In this document: positions 10,380 to 21,520 of the stretch, in pieces
Layout of the letters: the number at the start of each line of letters is the position of its first letter
Position numbering within the stretch: the stretch's first letter is position 1
From: Takakia lepidozioides
Lineage: Eukaryota; Streptophyta; Takakiopsida; Takakiales; Takakiaceae
Length of the DNA: 64,000 bases
Assembly: GCA_030704615.1 (NCBI GenBank)
Contig: CM060732.1
Coordinates: 33,709,053-33,773,052, forward strand
Direction: 5' to 3'
Program-made: the position numbers and the translations under genes
Notes under the pieces: generated by a model
The model's database searches: none
The model's input: only the letters and a program-made list of their open reading frames with translations
Told to the model about the DNA's origin: nothing

Positions 10380-12911
10380 ATGGCGGAAAACCCGAGCGCT
10401 ACAGTGTACTACCCTCCTCACGAGCATAGAGCTTCATTTCCGTGCAGAGGGGACATCTGCCGGGTGATGGAGAAATATCTGTGCGTTCGATACCACCTGA
10501 AACCGGGGTCAGTTTTTTTGGAGGAGGAAAGGAAGGACTCAAACGGCGTTGTTGTCGAGAGTATTGTTGTGCTCCACGATGATTTCGGCGATGGCAGGGA
10601 ATGGCGAGTTCCACCATCGGACAGCGTCATATACAGAGCTGTTGGGGACTTCATTTGCCCGCCAAATGCACCTTCTATCCTGGCACCTTCCACGAAACAA
10701 TCCGCGAATCAGAGAGTGGCTACCTCAAAGAGAGAAGTCCGCAACGAAGTAAATCCAGAGCCGAACCCATCCATGAAGACGAGCGAGAACCGGGTTGTTC
10801 ACAACCTGTCCGACTCAGACGAGGTCATGGAAGTTCCGAGGTCGTCCTGGAGATCAGGCAAGTCCTCAATGGACGTCAGTGGACGAGGGAGTCATATTCC
10901 CAGCACGAGCACCGCAGTTCGATCTATTCTTGAAATTCTGCAAGGGCTTCACATGGAGGGACACCGCTCGGAGCTGGCCGGGCTGGACTACAGCAAGTTC
11001 GCAATTAAATCGGTTACATGCCTTCCCGCAGACGTCGACGGTAATATCTTCTTTGAGTTCCCTCCTCGGACGGACTACTCGAGGGCGTCCGGAATGTTGA
11101 CAGATATGGATAGAAAACATGACGGTCATCCTTGGTGCGTCACCAAAACCACCAGCATGAAGATGCTGGATGGTGTGCGGGTGCGCTACGTTGTTTGTGC
11201 GGGCGCGTTGCGGTGTTTCTCCCCAACTTGCTTCCATTTTAAATCCAGAGGTCACAGGAACGAGACCGATTGGACAGGCACAGCTCATCAACCATTTCGT
11301 GCTCAGGAGAAGGTTCCGAACTCCACATTTAAGTGTGCGCATTGCAAAGAACCACCACACTGCATGTCTGTTTGTAATGCCAAGCAGTTCTATGTGTTGC
11401 ACCGTTTCCTTGACCTCACCCGAACTTGCATACACGTTGGATCCCATTGTCACAAATTGGCGAGGGGGAACTCGCGGGAGGCTGCCCACGAGGCAGAGCA
11501 GCTCGTTCAGGAGGAGGTTAAGTTGAGACCGGGTGCCAAACCCAAACAGATACAGCTCCAAGCCGCCCATAAGATGGCCTTGGCCAGAATTATGTCGGAA
11601 GACGGCTCCGATAGAGTTCCTCTCGATGAGAAGGAAATGGAGGCATTGCTGGAGTCGGTGTCCCACGTATATTCACCGAATGTCCGAAACCACATTGTCT
11701 CATGCAAACAGAAAATTGGGCGTGGCTCGGATATGCACTCCATTCTGGAGGTGAAGCGACAATGTGGATATGACTACATTCATGGAAGTAGGTTTCCAGG
11801 ACAAAGGATTGAGGCAGATCGTTGTTTCGTATTCAAAATGTCCACGTGTGGACCTGGAAGCGGCGTTGAACTGGTTGACAGGATGACGAGTGGGGACTTG
11901 TCAAACAGTTGGGTCATGTTCGACCATATCAAGCGAATTACAAATCACCAGTGGGTGACAATGGGTGCACATGACTACGACACCCTCTGCAGGATGCTAA
12001 TGACAATTGCTATTTGTGAGATGAAAGGAGAGGACACACAATCGGAGATGATTCTTTGGCAGGGAATAAACGAACAGATGGCCAAGGCGGGATTGCCCCC
12101 TCCCAATTTCCGTGGTTTCATGGCGGACAACGCACAAGCAAATTGGGCTGCCATCCGAAGGGTGTACGGGCAAGACCCCAATGTTCCCATGGAAGGCAAG
12201 GAGAGATCTTGTGGGTTCCATTTTCTACAGAGCCTTTCGCAGTACACAACCAGGCTCGTGGCGCCAGATCTCAGAGATGAGCACCGTTCCATGTGTCTTG
12301 CGTGGAAGCGCACTCCCACCTTGGATGATGCAGAGACACAGTTTGCATGTATATGGGCTTGGTGGACATCGTCAGGTGCTGTAAGGAAATCAGACGAGGG
12401 AGCAATGGTCAGTTGGCTAGCATGGTGGCATTATCGTTTCCTCCAGTTTGGCGACTATATGCGGGAGGTGAGTTGCACGAATTCGCGTCCCGTTGAATAT
12501 TATTCTTGGCATTATTTGAAACTTGCTTGTAACCTCAACATGTGCTTATGCAGGAAATGTGTCTCGACTCCGACACCGACATGCCCACGACAAACATGGC
12601 CGAATCAGTGCATTCATCCTGGCGTGCCTCCTCTGCAGCGCATTTAGTGGACATCCTCACTGCCACAACGGAGGACATTGTGAGGTCAATTATGCAGCAA
12701 TGCAGGTACAACGAGTTCTTGAAAGGGAAACAGTGGGGCTTGGGGCTGGACAGGCAGGAAATGCTGATGCGGACTGCCTCCAGATCAAAGAATCCTCGGA
12801 AGTGGGCGGCGGCCTTGCGAGAGGCCTTCGGGACATGCCATTGCTTCGAAGAGGCCAACATTTGGAAGGAGATGTTCATACCCGTCCAGTGAGACGAAGA
12901 CTTGACGAGGC
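10380..12911 (+). pseudogene. MULE-type transposase, copy A' (truncated, frameshifted)
   Basis: Exon 1 (10380-12467) is open. It begins MAENPSATVYYPP, chosen because the C copy starts at the same point (MAPNSYAIVCCPP). Domains in order: an N-terminal module (KPGSVFLEEERKD), an acidic linker (LSDSDEVMEVPRS), a zinc-binding GCM/WRKY-like region starting HDGHPWCVTKT with Cys/His pairs, then the MULE DDE core (SWVMFDHIKRI, FRGFMADNAQANWAAIR, ERSCGFHFLQSL). An 86-bp intron (12468-12553) precedes exon 2. Relative to copy A, exon 2 lost one G near 12,822, shifting the frame, and the sequence stops at 12,911 where gypsy-1 pol begins, so the SWIM finger is absent. It is roughly 98% identical to copy A in inverted orientation. 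Cut-and-paste transposition is the known family role; this copy is dead. Confidence 0.85.
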
Positions 12912-15352
12912 TGCAACCGCCTCGGATGCGTTTCCCATTTCTGAGGCGCGCACCCAAGATGCCTCCACATGATGATAGCCCTTCCATTTGACGAGATACT
13001 CAGTTTCTCGGTTCTTGAACCTCCTCGACTTAAGTATTGCCTCCACCTCGTACTCAGGTTCATTTTCATGATCCAACAGCATAGGTGGCGGACGCAACAC
13101 TTGATGCCGATTCGGACGCGCTTCATCTTTGAAGTAAGGCTTCAAAAGGGAGACATGGAATACTGGGTGCACCTTGCTGTTTGCCGGCAGCTCCAATTCA
13201 TACACATCCTCATTCATAACCTTCCGAATGCGAAAGGGTCCCGCATACGGAGGTACGAACTTCGGACTCACTTCCGGAGGTAGTCGGAAATTCTTGATGT
13301 CCAACCAGACCTCTGTGCCTGCCTCAAACTTCACTTCCCTCCGCTTCCGATTCGCCTGCCTTTCATACCGTTTCCTAGCTTTGGCAATGTTGTACTTTGC
13401 GAGCTTCAACAAACGCTCGCGTTCTTCCAGTACCACCGCTACTGCCGGTTCCTCAACGTCTTGGGCGGCCCAACTTGTCGGCACCAGAGGTGCTTTTCCA
13501 TAGACCAATACGAAAGGGGAAACTCCCGTTGCGGAGTGTTCTGTGTTATTGTAACAGAACTCTGCCGCGTCTAAGTGTTCCACCCAGTCTGTTTGGTCTG
13601 CCGACACGTAATTCCGCAAGATCTGCTTCACTACGGAATTCACTCTTTCTGTTTGGCCGTCGGTCGTAGGTTGGAAGGCGGTGCTCATCTTCAGCCTCGT
13701 CCCCATCTTCTTCCAAAGTGCTCTCCAGAATTTACTCGTAAACTTTGGATCGCGATCCGAGACAATATCCTTCGGGACTCCATGATGCTTTAAGACGTGG
13801 GCGAAGTAAAGTCGCCCTGTCTCCTGCACCGTTGCCGTCTCCTTGGTGGGGATGAAATGGCCCATTTTATTGAACCTATCCACCACCACCATGATTGCAT
13901 CGAATCCTTTTGACAGCGGCATAGCAGTCATGAAATCCATCGAGACGCTTTCCCAAGTCCCCTCTGGAATCGGCAAGGGTTGTAACAGCCCCGCTTGCTT
14001 TTTGTACTCGCTCCGGTTTTGTTGGCATGTGGTGCATGTCTTGACATACTCCTCTGCCTCCTCCCTCAGTTTGGGCCAGAAATACTCTTTCTTCAAGAGT
14101 GCCGCAGTGCGCTTGGCTCCGTCGTGGCCCGCAAGCGGGCTATCATGGCATTCTTTCAAGAGGCTATCTCTGATCCCTCCCTTCGGCACGTAGAGACGCA
14201 TTTGCTTATACCGGAGCAGTCCATTTTGCAAGTGGAACTGCGATTTAACCCCCATCCTCAAGTCCTGCATCACGGACTTCGCCAGCTCATCCTTCCGGCA
14301 AGCCTTCCGGATCTTCCTTTGGAGCGCCGTCTCGCCCCTGTACACCAACAGGAGCTGCTGCTTTCTACTTAAAGCATCGGCCACCACATTGTCCCGTCCC
14401 GGTTTGTACTGGATATCCACGTCGAACACCGCCAAAGTATCTTGCCACCTAAGTTGTTTTGGGGACAACTTGGGCTGCGTGGCAAAATACTTCACTGTGA
14501 CATTGTCCGTGAACACCTTCACTGGGTTGGAACCAACATAGTGGCGCCAAAGCTCAAGGCAATGCACCACCGCCTTCATCTCTTTTTCGTGCGTCGGCCA
14601 CCGTCGCTCCACTTCATTCAGTTTCTTACTTTTGTAAGCCACTGGACGTCCATCTTGCATAAGTACACCCTCAATCGCGAAGTCCGACGCATCTGTATGA
14701 ATCTCAAATGGACGATCGAACTCCGGGATTTTCAAGACTGGAGCTTCCGCCATCCGCTGCTTCAATTCAGCAAAAGCTTGGCCACAAAATGTATTCCATA
14801 CCCAGACTTTGGATTTACACAGAAGGTCCGACAGCGGCCCCGCGATCTTGGCGAAATTTCTCACATACTTCCGGTAATAGGAGGCGAGTCCTAGGAAGGA
14901 TCGCACTCCCGGGACCGAAGTCGGAGGCTCCTAGTCCAAGATCGCCCTCACCTTTCTGTCATCCATTTTGATCCCATCCTGTGTAATCACATGCCCCAAG
15001 AACTCCACTTTCGTGACCCCGAATTCGCACTTTGAAGCTTTGGCATACAGCTTCCCTTCTCACAATTTTTGGAACACCATTTTGAGGTGCTCCAGGTGCT
15101 CCTCCTTTGTTTTCGAGTACACCAAGATGTCGTCGATGTACACGATCACAAAGTCATCCAACCACTCCTGAAAAAGGCTGTTCATCAGCGTGCTAAATGT
15201 CGCTGGTGCATTGGTGAGCCCAAAAGGCATCACCAAGAACTCATATGAACCATACCTTGTCCTGCACGCGGTCTTCTCCTCATCTCCTTCCGCCACCAGA
15301 ATTTGATGATAGCCGGAGCGCAAGTCGATCCGGCTGAAATACTTCGCTCAAA
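12912..15352 (-). pseudogene. gypsy-1 pol fragment: RT, RNase H, integrase, chromodomain
   Basis: The minus-strand order is RT from [16 protein letters not shown], with [11 protein letters not shown] and catalytic YIDD near 15,130; RNase H (IHTDASDFAIEGVL) near 14,690; integrase with its zinc segment (HDSPLAGHDGAKR, CTTCQQN) and D-D-E residues in MDFMT, SDRDPKFTS and QTERVN; and a C-terminal chromodomain (YLVKWKGYHHVEASW) near 12,960. The chromodomain places it among chromoviruses. In-frame stops lie near 15,058 and 14,933. Both ends are broken: 15,352 joins R1 and 12,912 joins transposase A'. It supplies most of the pol missing from 6,188-8,253, but lies on the wrong side of gag, so it is not a simple continuation. 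Confidence 0.88.
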
Positions 15353-15576
15353 GTTCAATATCGTGGTCCTTTTAGAGGTAGAGTCTGTGAGACACTAACC
15401 CTCTCAAAGCTACTTTAGGGATGTCAGCCCACCTTGGTAAATAACACTAAGCCCAACTTTCCATGCTTAAACGGCCATGAAGACATTTTGATTACGTGGA
15501 ACTTGGTATTTAATTAATGGGTTGGCTGCATCTATACCATAGTAAAAGCCTAAAGATGATTCCAGCATTGCTCCAG
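15353..15576. repeat. Dispersed repeat R1, copy b
   Basis: It shares 'gtagagtctgtgagacactaaccct', 'aaacggccatgaa', and an ending 'gatgattccagcattgctcca' with copies a and c. It directly abuts the broken RT of gypsy-1, in the same orientation as R1 copy a abuts the other half. Confidence 0.6.
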
Positions 15577-15792
15577 TGCATGTTGGGACTTAGCCAGTTT
15601 TCGGCCCAAAATAGAGAAATTCGGCACCATTTTTCCAGAAATGGCCCCACAACTGCTTCTATTGGATCTCAGTTTGAATGGAATATTGCCTCATTCCAGG
15701 AGTTTTGGGGTGCATTTCATTACACTGCAAAAAAAAATCTGATACATGAAAATGCAATTGAAAATATCCATAGGAGGATTCCCTTTGCCCCA
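15577..15792. other. 3' flank of transposase A with one A-type palindrome half-unit
   Basis: It holds 'gggacttagcc' and 'gaaattcggcaccatttttcc' (about 15,618-15,638), the same wording as the intron array at 24,900-25,715. I see no gene or clear terminal inverted repeat here. Confidence 0.5.
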
Positions 15793-18700
15793 TCAATGAT
15801 TTCTGGAATCCCTAAGGAGGAGTTTGTGTAGCTCGTTCACGCTCAACGCCGGTGCATGAATAAAGTCATCAATAGTCACATTCATCCTCAACCTCTTCAG
15901 GTAAATGTAATACAGATGCTTGCACGGATAATACTTTGAACCCTTCTTTGCTTCCATCAAGGAGAAGTCCGTACAATTGCAAGTCGGCTCCACTCCAATC
16001 GTAATTGTGTATACATCGTCGCGTACAGCCAAGCCGGCCGTTGCCATCCGATAAACACGCCCAAGGCCGGGTGGAGGTACGTCCACGGAGCTCCGAATAG
16101 TGCAAGCCATCCCAAGAGCATTGGCAATCCGAGTCTCATTCAACTTGTTGGGAGGGTGTCGTCTCTTCACTCTTCCGAATTGCATTGTGGGATGTGCATA
16201 ATTGTCCAATCCGTCTCTACTGGACCGAGCAGTCTGCAATGGCTGGGTCTCAGGAACTAGAAATGCGTGGGCCGGGACGTCTATGCGTTGCACCATTCAA
16301 AATCCTGCTGCAGATAGAGCATCCGCCTCATTCTGAGAGAGGCTGCAACCCGGTGCAACAGGCCAGACGCCCGGAGGCTCCGGCATTCCCTGAATCCCGT
16401 ACTTGGGCTTACCAAATACACAGGTCATTATGTCGTGCCTACAGAACCAAAACGTCTGCGTTGTGGCGTGAGCAAATGTGGGAGTCAAAAATCTGTCGCT
16501 GAAACAAGGTGCAGGTACAGCACCGTGTGGGTTCCTCCGAATCATCTCACCACAGCGTGCTCTCGTATCCACCCGAATGGCGCAACACTTCCCTTGAAAT
16601 GCCGGCAATGTCCTTGCAATTCTCCACTGTGACTCCGACACTCTTGTCTCCACAATGGGTATGTTGTACTGCGTTACCACAGATGGCTCGTTATGTTCCT
16701 CGGGCACGTGCCCTGTGCTCAAAGGAGATGGCGATCTTGAACGTGCAGGACTTGCGGTGCTCGACGAGACCTCCTCGGGCAACATCACGGGACCACGAGG
16801 GAGCGTGCGTATATTCTTGTCAGCTCGCCATGAATCCTCTTCCCCGCCAGGTGCCTCGTCAAGTCTTCGTCTCACTGGACGGGTATGAACATCTCCTTCC
16901 AAATGTTGGCCTCTTCGAAGCAATGGCGTGTCCCGAAGGCCCTCTCGCAAGGCTGCCGCCCACTTCCGAGGATTCTTCGATCTGGAGGCAGTCCGCATCA
17001 GCATTTCCTGCCTGTCCGGCCTCAAGCCCCACTGTTTCTTTTTCAAGAACTCGTTGTACCTACATTGTTGCATAATTGACCTCACAATGTCCTCCGTTGT
17101 GGCAGTGAGGATGTCCACCAGATGCGCGGCAGAGGAGGCACGCCAGGATGAATGCACTGATTCAGGCATGTTTGTCGTGGGCATGTCGGTGTCGGAGTCG
17201 AGACACATTTCCTGCACAAGCACATGTTGAGGTTACAAGCAAGTTTCAAATAATGCCAAGAATAATATTCAACGGGACGCGAATTCGTGCAACTCACCTC
17301 CCGCATATAGTCGCCAAACTGGAGGAAACGATAATGCCACCATGCTAGCCAACTGACCATTGCTCCCTCGTCTGATTTCCTTACAGCACCTGACGATGTC
17401 CACCAAGCCCATATACATGCAAACTGTGTCTCTGCATCATCCAAGGTGGGAGTGCGCTTCCACGCAAGACACATGGAACGGTGCTCCTCTCTGAGATCTG
17501 GCCCCACGAGCCTGGTTGTGTACTGCGAAAGGCTCTGTAGAAAATGGAACCCACAAGATCTCCCCTTGCCTTCCATGGGAACATTGGGGTCTTGCCCGTA
17601 CACCCTTCGGATGGCAGCCCAATTTGCTTGTGCGTTGTCCGCCATGAAACCACGGAAATTGGGAGGGGGCAATCCCGCCTTGGCCATCTGTTCGTTTATT
17701 CCTTGCCAAAGAATCATCTCCGATTGTGTGTCCTCTCCTTTCATCTCACAAATAGCAATTGTCATTAGCATCCTGCAGAGGGTGTCGTAGTCATGTGCAC
17801 CCATTGTCACCCACTGGTGATTTGTAATTCGCTTGATATGGTCGAACATGACCCAACTGTTTGACAAGTCCCCACTCGTCATCCTGTCAACCAGTTCAAC
17901 GCCGCTGCCAGGTCCACACGTGGACATTTTGAATACGAAACAACGATCTGCCTCAGTCCTTTGTCCTGGAAACCTACTTCCATAAATGTAGTCATATCCA
18001 CATCGTCGCTTCACCTCCAGAATGGAGTGCATATCCGAGCCACGCCCAATTTTCTGTTTGCATGAGACAATGTGGTTTCGGACATTCGGTGAACATACGT
18101 GGGACACCGACTCCAGCAATGCCTCCATTTCCTTCTCATCGAGAGGAACTCTATCGGAGCCGTCTTCCAACATCATTCTGGCCAAGGCCATCTTATGGGC
18201 GGCTTGGAGCTGTATCTGTTTGGGTTTGGCACCCGGTCTCAACTTAACCTCCTCCTGAACGAGCTGCTCTGCCTCGTGGGCAGCCTCCCGCGAGTTCCCC
18301 CTCGCCAATTTGTGACAATGGGAACCAATGTGTATGCAAGCTCGGTTGAGGTCAAGGAAACGGTGCAACACATAGAACTGCTTGGCATTACAAACAAACA
18401 TGCAGTGTGGTGGTTCTTTGCAATGCGCACACTTAAATGTGGAGTTCGGAACCTTCTCCTGAGCACGAAATGGTTGATGAGCTGTGCCTGTCCAATCGGT
18501 CTCGTTCCTGTGACCTCTGGATTTAAAATGGAAGCAAGTTGGGGAGAAACACTGCAACGCGCCCGCACAAACAACGTAGCGCACCCGCACACCATCGAGC
18601 ATCTTCATGCTGGTGGTTTTGGTGACGCACCAAGGATGACCATCATGTTTTCTATCCATATCTGTCAACATTCCGGACGCCCTCGAGTAGTCCATCCGAG

Positions 18701-19385
18701 GAGGGAACTCAAAGAAGATATTACTGTCGACGTCTGCGGGAAGGCATGTAACCGATTTAATTGCGAACTTGCTGTAGTCCAGCTTGGCCAGCTATGAGCG
18801 GTGTCCCTCCATGTGAAGCCCTCGCAGAATTTCAAGAATAGATCGAACTGCGGTGCTCGTGCTGGGAATATGACTCCCTTGTCCACCGACGTCCATTGAG
18901 GACTTGCCTGATCTCCAGGACGACCTCGGAACTTCCATGACCTCGTCTGAGTCGGACAGGTTGTGAACAACCCGGTTCTCGCTCGTCTTCATGGATGGGT
19001 TCGGCTCTGGATTTACTTCGTTGCGGACTTCTCTCTTTGAGGTAGCCACTCTCTGATTCGCGGATTGTTTCGTGGAAGGTGCCAGGATAGAAGGTGCATT
19101 TGGCGGGCAAATGAAGTCCCCAACAGCTCTGTATATGACGCTGTCCGATGGTGGAACTCGCCATTCCCTGCCATCGCCGAAATCATCGTGGAGCACAACA
19201 ATACTCTCGACAACAACGCCGTATGAGTCCTTCCTTTCCTCCTCCAAAAAAACCGACCCCGGTTTCAGGTGGTATCGAACGCACAGATATTTCTCCATCA
19301 CCCGGCAGATGTCCCCTCTGCACGGAAATGAAGCTCTATGCTCGTGAGGAGGGCAGTACACTGTAGCGCTCGGGTTTTCCGCCAT
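15793..19385 (-). pseudogene. MULE transposase of element A, full length, two nonsense codons
   Basis: Exon 1 is 19385-17298 and exon 2 is 17211-15793, with the same intron position as A' and B. The start matches MAENPSATVYCPP. The order is the N-terminal module, acidic linker, GCM/WRKY-like zinc region, DDE core, then in exon 2 a conserved Cys-rich block (FWFCRHDIMTC) and a C-terminal SWIM zinc finger (CNCTDF ... CKHLYYI) near 15,960-15,900. The frame is broken by TAG near 18,792 (GAG in A') and by TGA at about 16,297 just after SAAGF. Otherwise it is open. It is transcribed away from the ParB-like gene of the same element, across the palindrome arrays. Inactive without readthrough. Confidence 0.87.
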
Positions 19386-19669
19386 GGGAGATGTGCACAC
19401 AAGACTCCCAGGATGGCGTGCGGGCAAGCTCCCTGGAAGAAGGGGGATGCAGCGATGGGAAGGAATGCGGTGCCGATTTGTCCGAGCGACGAAGCCTGAT
19501 CCAAATCCAGGGAGCCAACTATCTCAAAAATCCAGTCAGAGTGTTAATGAACCTTGTCTCAGGAATGCGGCCCTTGGTCTTTGCGTAATAACTGCCAACG
19601 GTATGCAGTCATAAAGTGGGGGGCCGTCCGGATGATGTCGGCTGAAGGGGAGAAGCCGACACCGTGCCG

Positions 19670-20790
19670 TCGCATTACTACCCCCGGATGAAAATTCGGC
19701 ACCGAATATCCAGCAAGGGCCGCACGAATGCAGTCGCCTCGGGCAGAGAGGCCGGAACCTGTCCGACACAGAACAACCCCCGGATGGAAATTCAGCGCCG
19801 ACTTTCCATTCGGATCCCCCCAAAGGAAGTCGTGTCGGGGGGTCAGGCCGAAAACTGGCCGACATAAAAACCTCCCCGGATGGAAAAATGGCGCCGAATT
19901 TCCATCCGAGGCCGTTCGGATGAAGTCGGCTCGGGGGAAAGGCCGCCACCTGGCCCTCACATTACAACCCCCGGACGGAAATTCGGCACCGAATATCCAT
20001 CCGGGGAAGCCCGGATGAAGTCGCCTCGGGCGTAGAGGCCGGCGCGTGTTCGACAGAGAGCATCCCCTGGATGGAGATTCGGCGCCGAATTTCCATCCGG
20101 GCCCCAGCAAACGAAGTCATGTCGGGGGGGCAGGCCGAGAACTGGCCGACATAAAAACCTCCCCAGATGGGAAAACAGCGCCGAATTTCCATCCGGGGCC
20201 GTTCGGATGCAGTCGGCTCGGGGGGAGAGGCCGGCACCTGGCCGTCACATTTCAACCCCCGGACGGAAATTCGGCACCAAATATCCAACAGGTGACGCCC
20301 GGACGAAGTCGCCTTGGGCGTAGAGGCCGGCACCTGTCCGACAGAGACCATCCCCCGGATGGAAATTCGCCGCCGAATTTCCATCCGGGCCCCCTCAAAG
20401 GAAGTTCGGTCAGGTGGTGAGGCCCAAAACTGGACGATATAAAAACCGAACAGGATGGAAAAACGGCGCCGAATTTCCGTGCGGGGCGGTTCGGATGCAG
20501 TCGGGGAGGGGGGAGAGGCCGGCACCTGTCCGTCACATTTCAACCCCCGGACGGAAATTCGGCACCGAATATCCAACAGGTGTCGCCCGGACGAAGTCGC
20601 CTCGGGCGTAGAGGCCAGCACCTGTCCGACAGAGACCATCCCCCGGATGGAAATTCGCCGCCGAATTTCCATCCGGGCCCCCTCAAAGGAAGTCCGGTCG
20701 GGTGGTGAGGCCCAAAACAAGAGGATATAAAAACCGAACAGGATGGAAAAACGGCGCCGAATTTCCGTCCGAGGCGATTCGGATTTCCCT
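19670..20790. repeat. Palindrome array of element A, proximal block (96-bp period)
   Basis: This is the inverted counterpart of the array at 8,994-10,110, with the same AAATTCGGCGCCGAATTT-type units. The first centres (19698, 19794) are again 96 bp apart. It begins about 285 bp upstream of the transposase A start codon. Confidence 0.9.
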
Positions 20791-20934
20791 CTAGCAGTCA
20801 AGGATTCCATGAAAAACGTGTCTAAAAGTGGACTTCAGCCACAAAACTAAAAGTTTACTTTGTTTTTCTCCGAAAAACCAAGCGACCACGCTCAGAATTA
20901 CCTCCAGGAAGGTAATTCGACGCTTCGACTTACC

Positions 20935-21520
20935 TGATGAATGGAAATTCGGCGCCGAATTTCCATCCGACAGCGATCCGAGTAACCTGCTGGATGGAAA
21001 TTCGGCGCCGGATTTCCATCCATCCGGGCTTTGAATTACCTGCAGGCAGGAAATTCGGCACCGAATTACCATCCTGATCCGCTCCGAATTACCTGCATGA
21101 CGCAAATTTTGCGCGCCGCCCTACCTGCCGGGAAATTCGGCGCTGGATTTCCATCCATCCGCTCCGAATTACCTGCGTGGCGGAAATTTCGCGCCCCGCC
21201 CTACCCGGCAGGATGGAAATCCGGCGCCGGATTTCCATCCATCCGCTCCGAATTACCTGCGTGGCGGAAATTTCGCGCCCCGCCCTACCCGGCAGGATGG
21301 AAATCCGGCGCCGGATTTCCATCCATCCGCTCCGAATTAGCTGCTTGGCGGAAATTTTGCGCGCCGCCCTACCTGACAGGATGGAAATCCGGCGCCGGAT
21401 TTCCATCCATCCGGCTCTGAATTACCTGCGTGGCGGAAATTTCGCGCGCCGACCTACCTGGCAGGATGGAAATTCGGTGCTGAATTTCCATCCTGCTGCT
21501 CTCCGAATTACCTGCATGAG
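20935..21520. repeat. Palindrome array of element A, distal block (53- then 84-bp period)
   Basis: GGCGCC-centred palindromes start at 20951, 21004, 21057, 21139, 21223, 21307, 21391 and 21476. Spacing is 53 bp for the first three, then 82-85 bp. Several use AAATCCGGCGCCGGATTT. It ends about 190 bp before the ParB-like ORF. Confidence 0.88.

Noticed and set aside
10866-11666. Minus-strand ORF of 266 residues opposite transposase A'
   Set aside because: A shadow of the conserved plus-strand transposase frame; it recurs antisense to copy A at 18,099-18,797.
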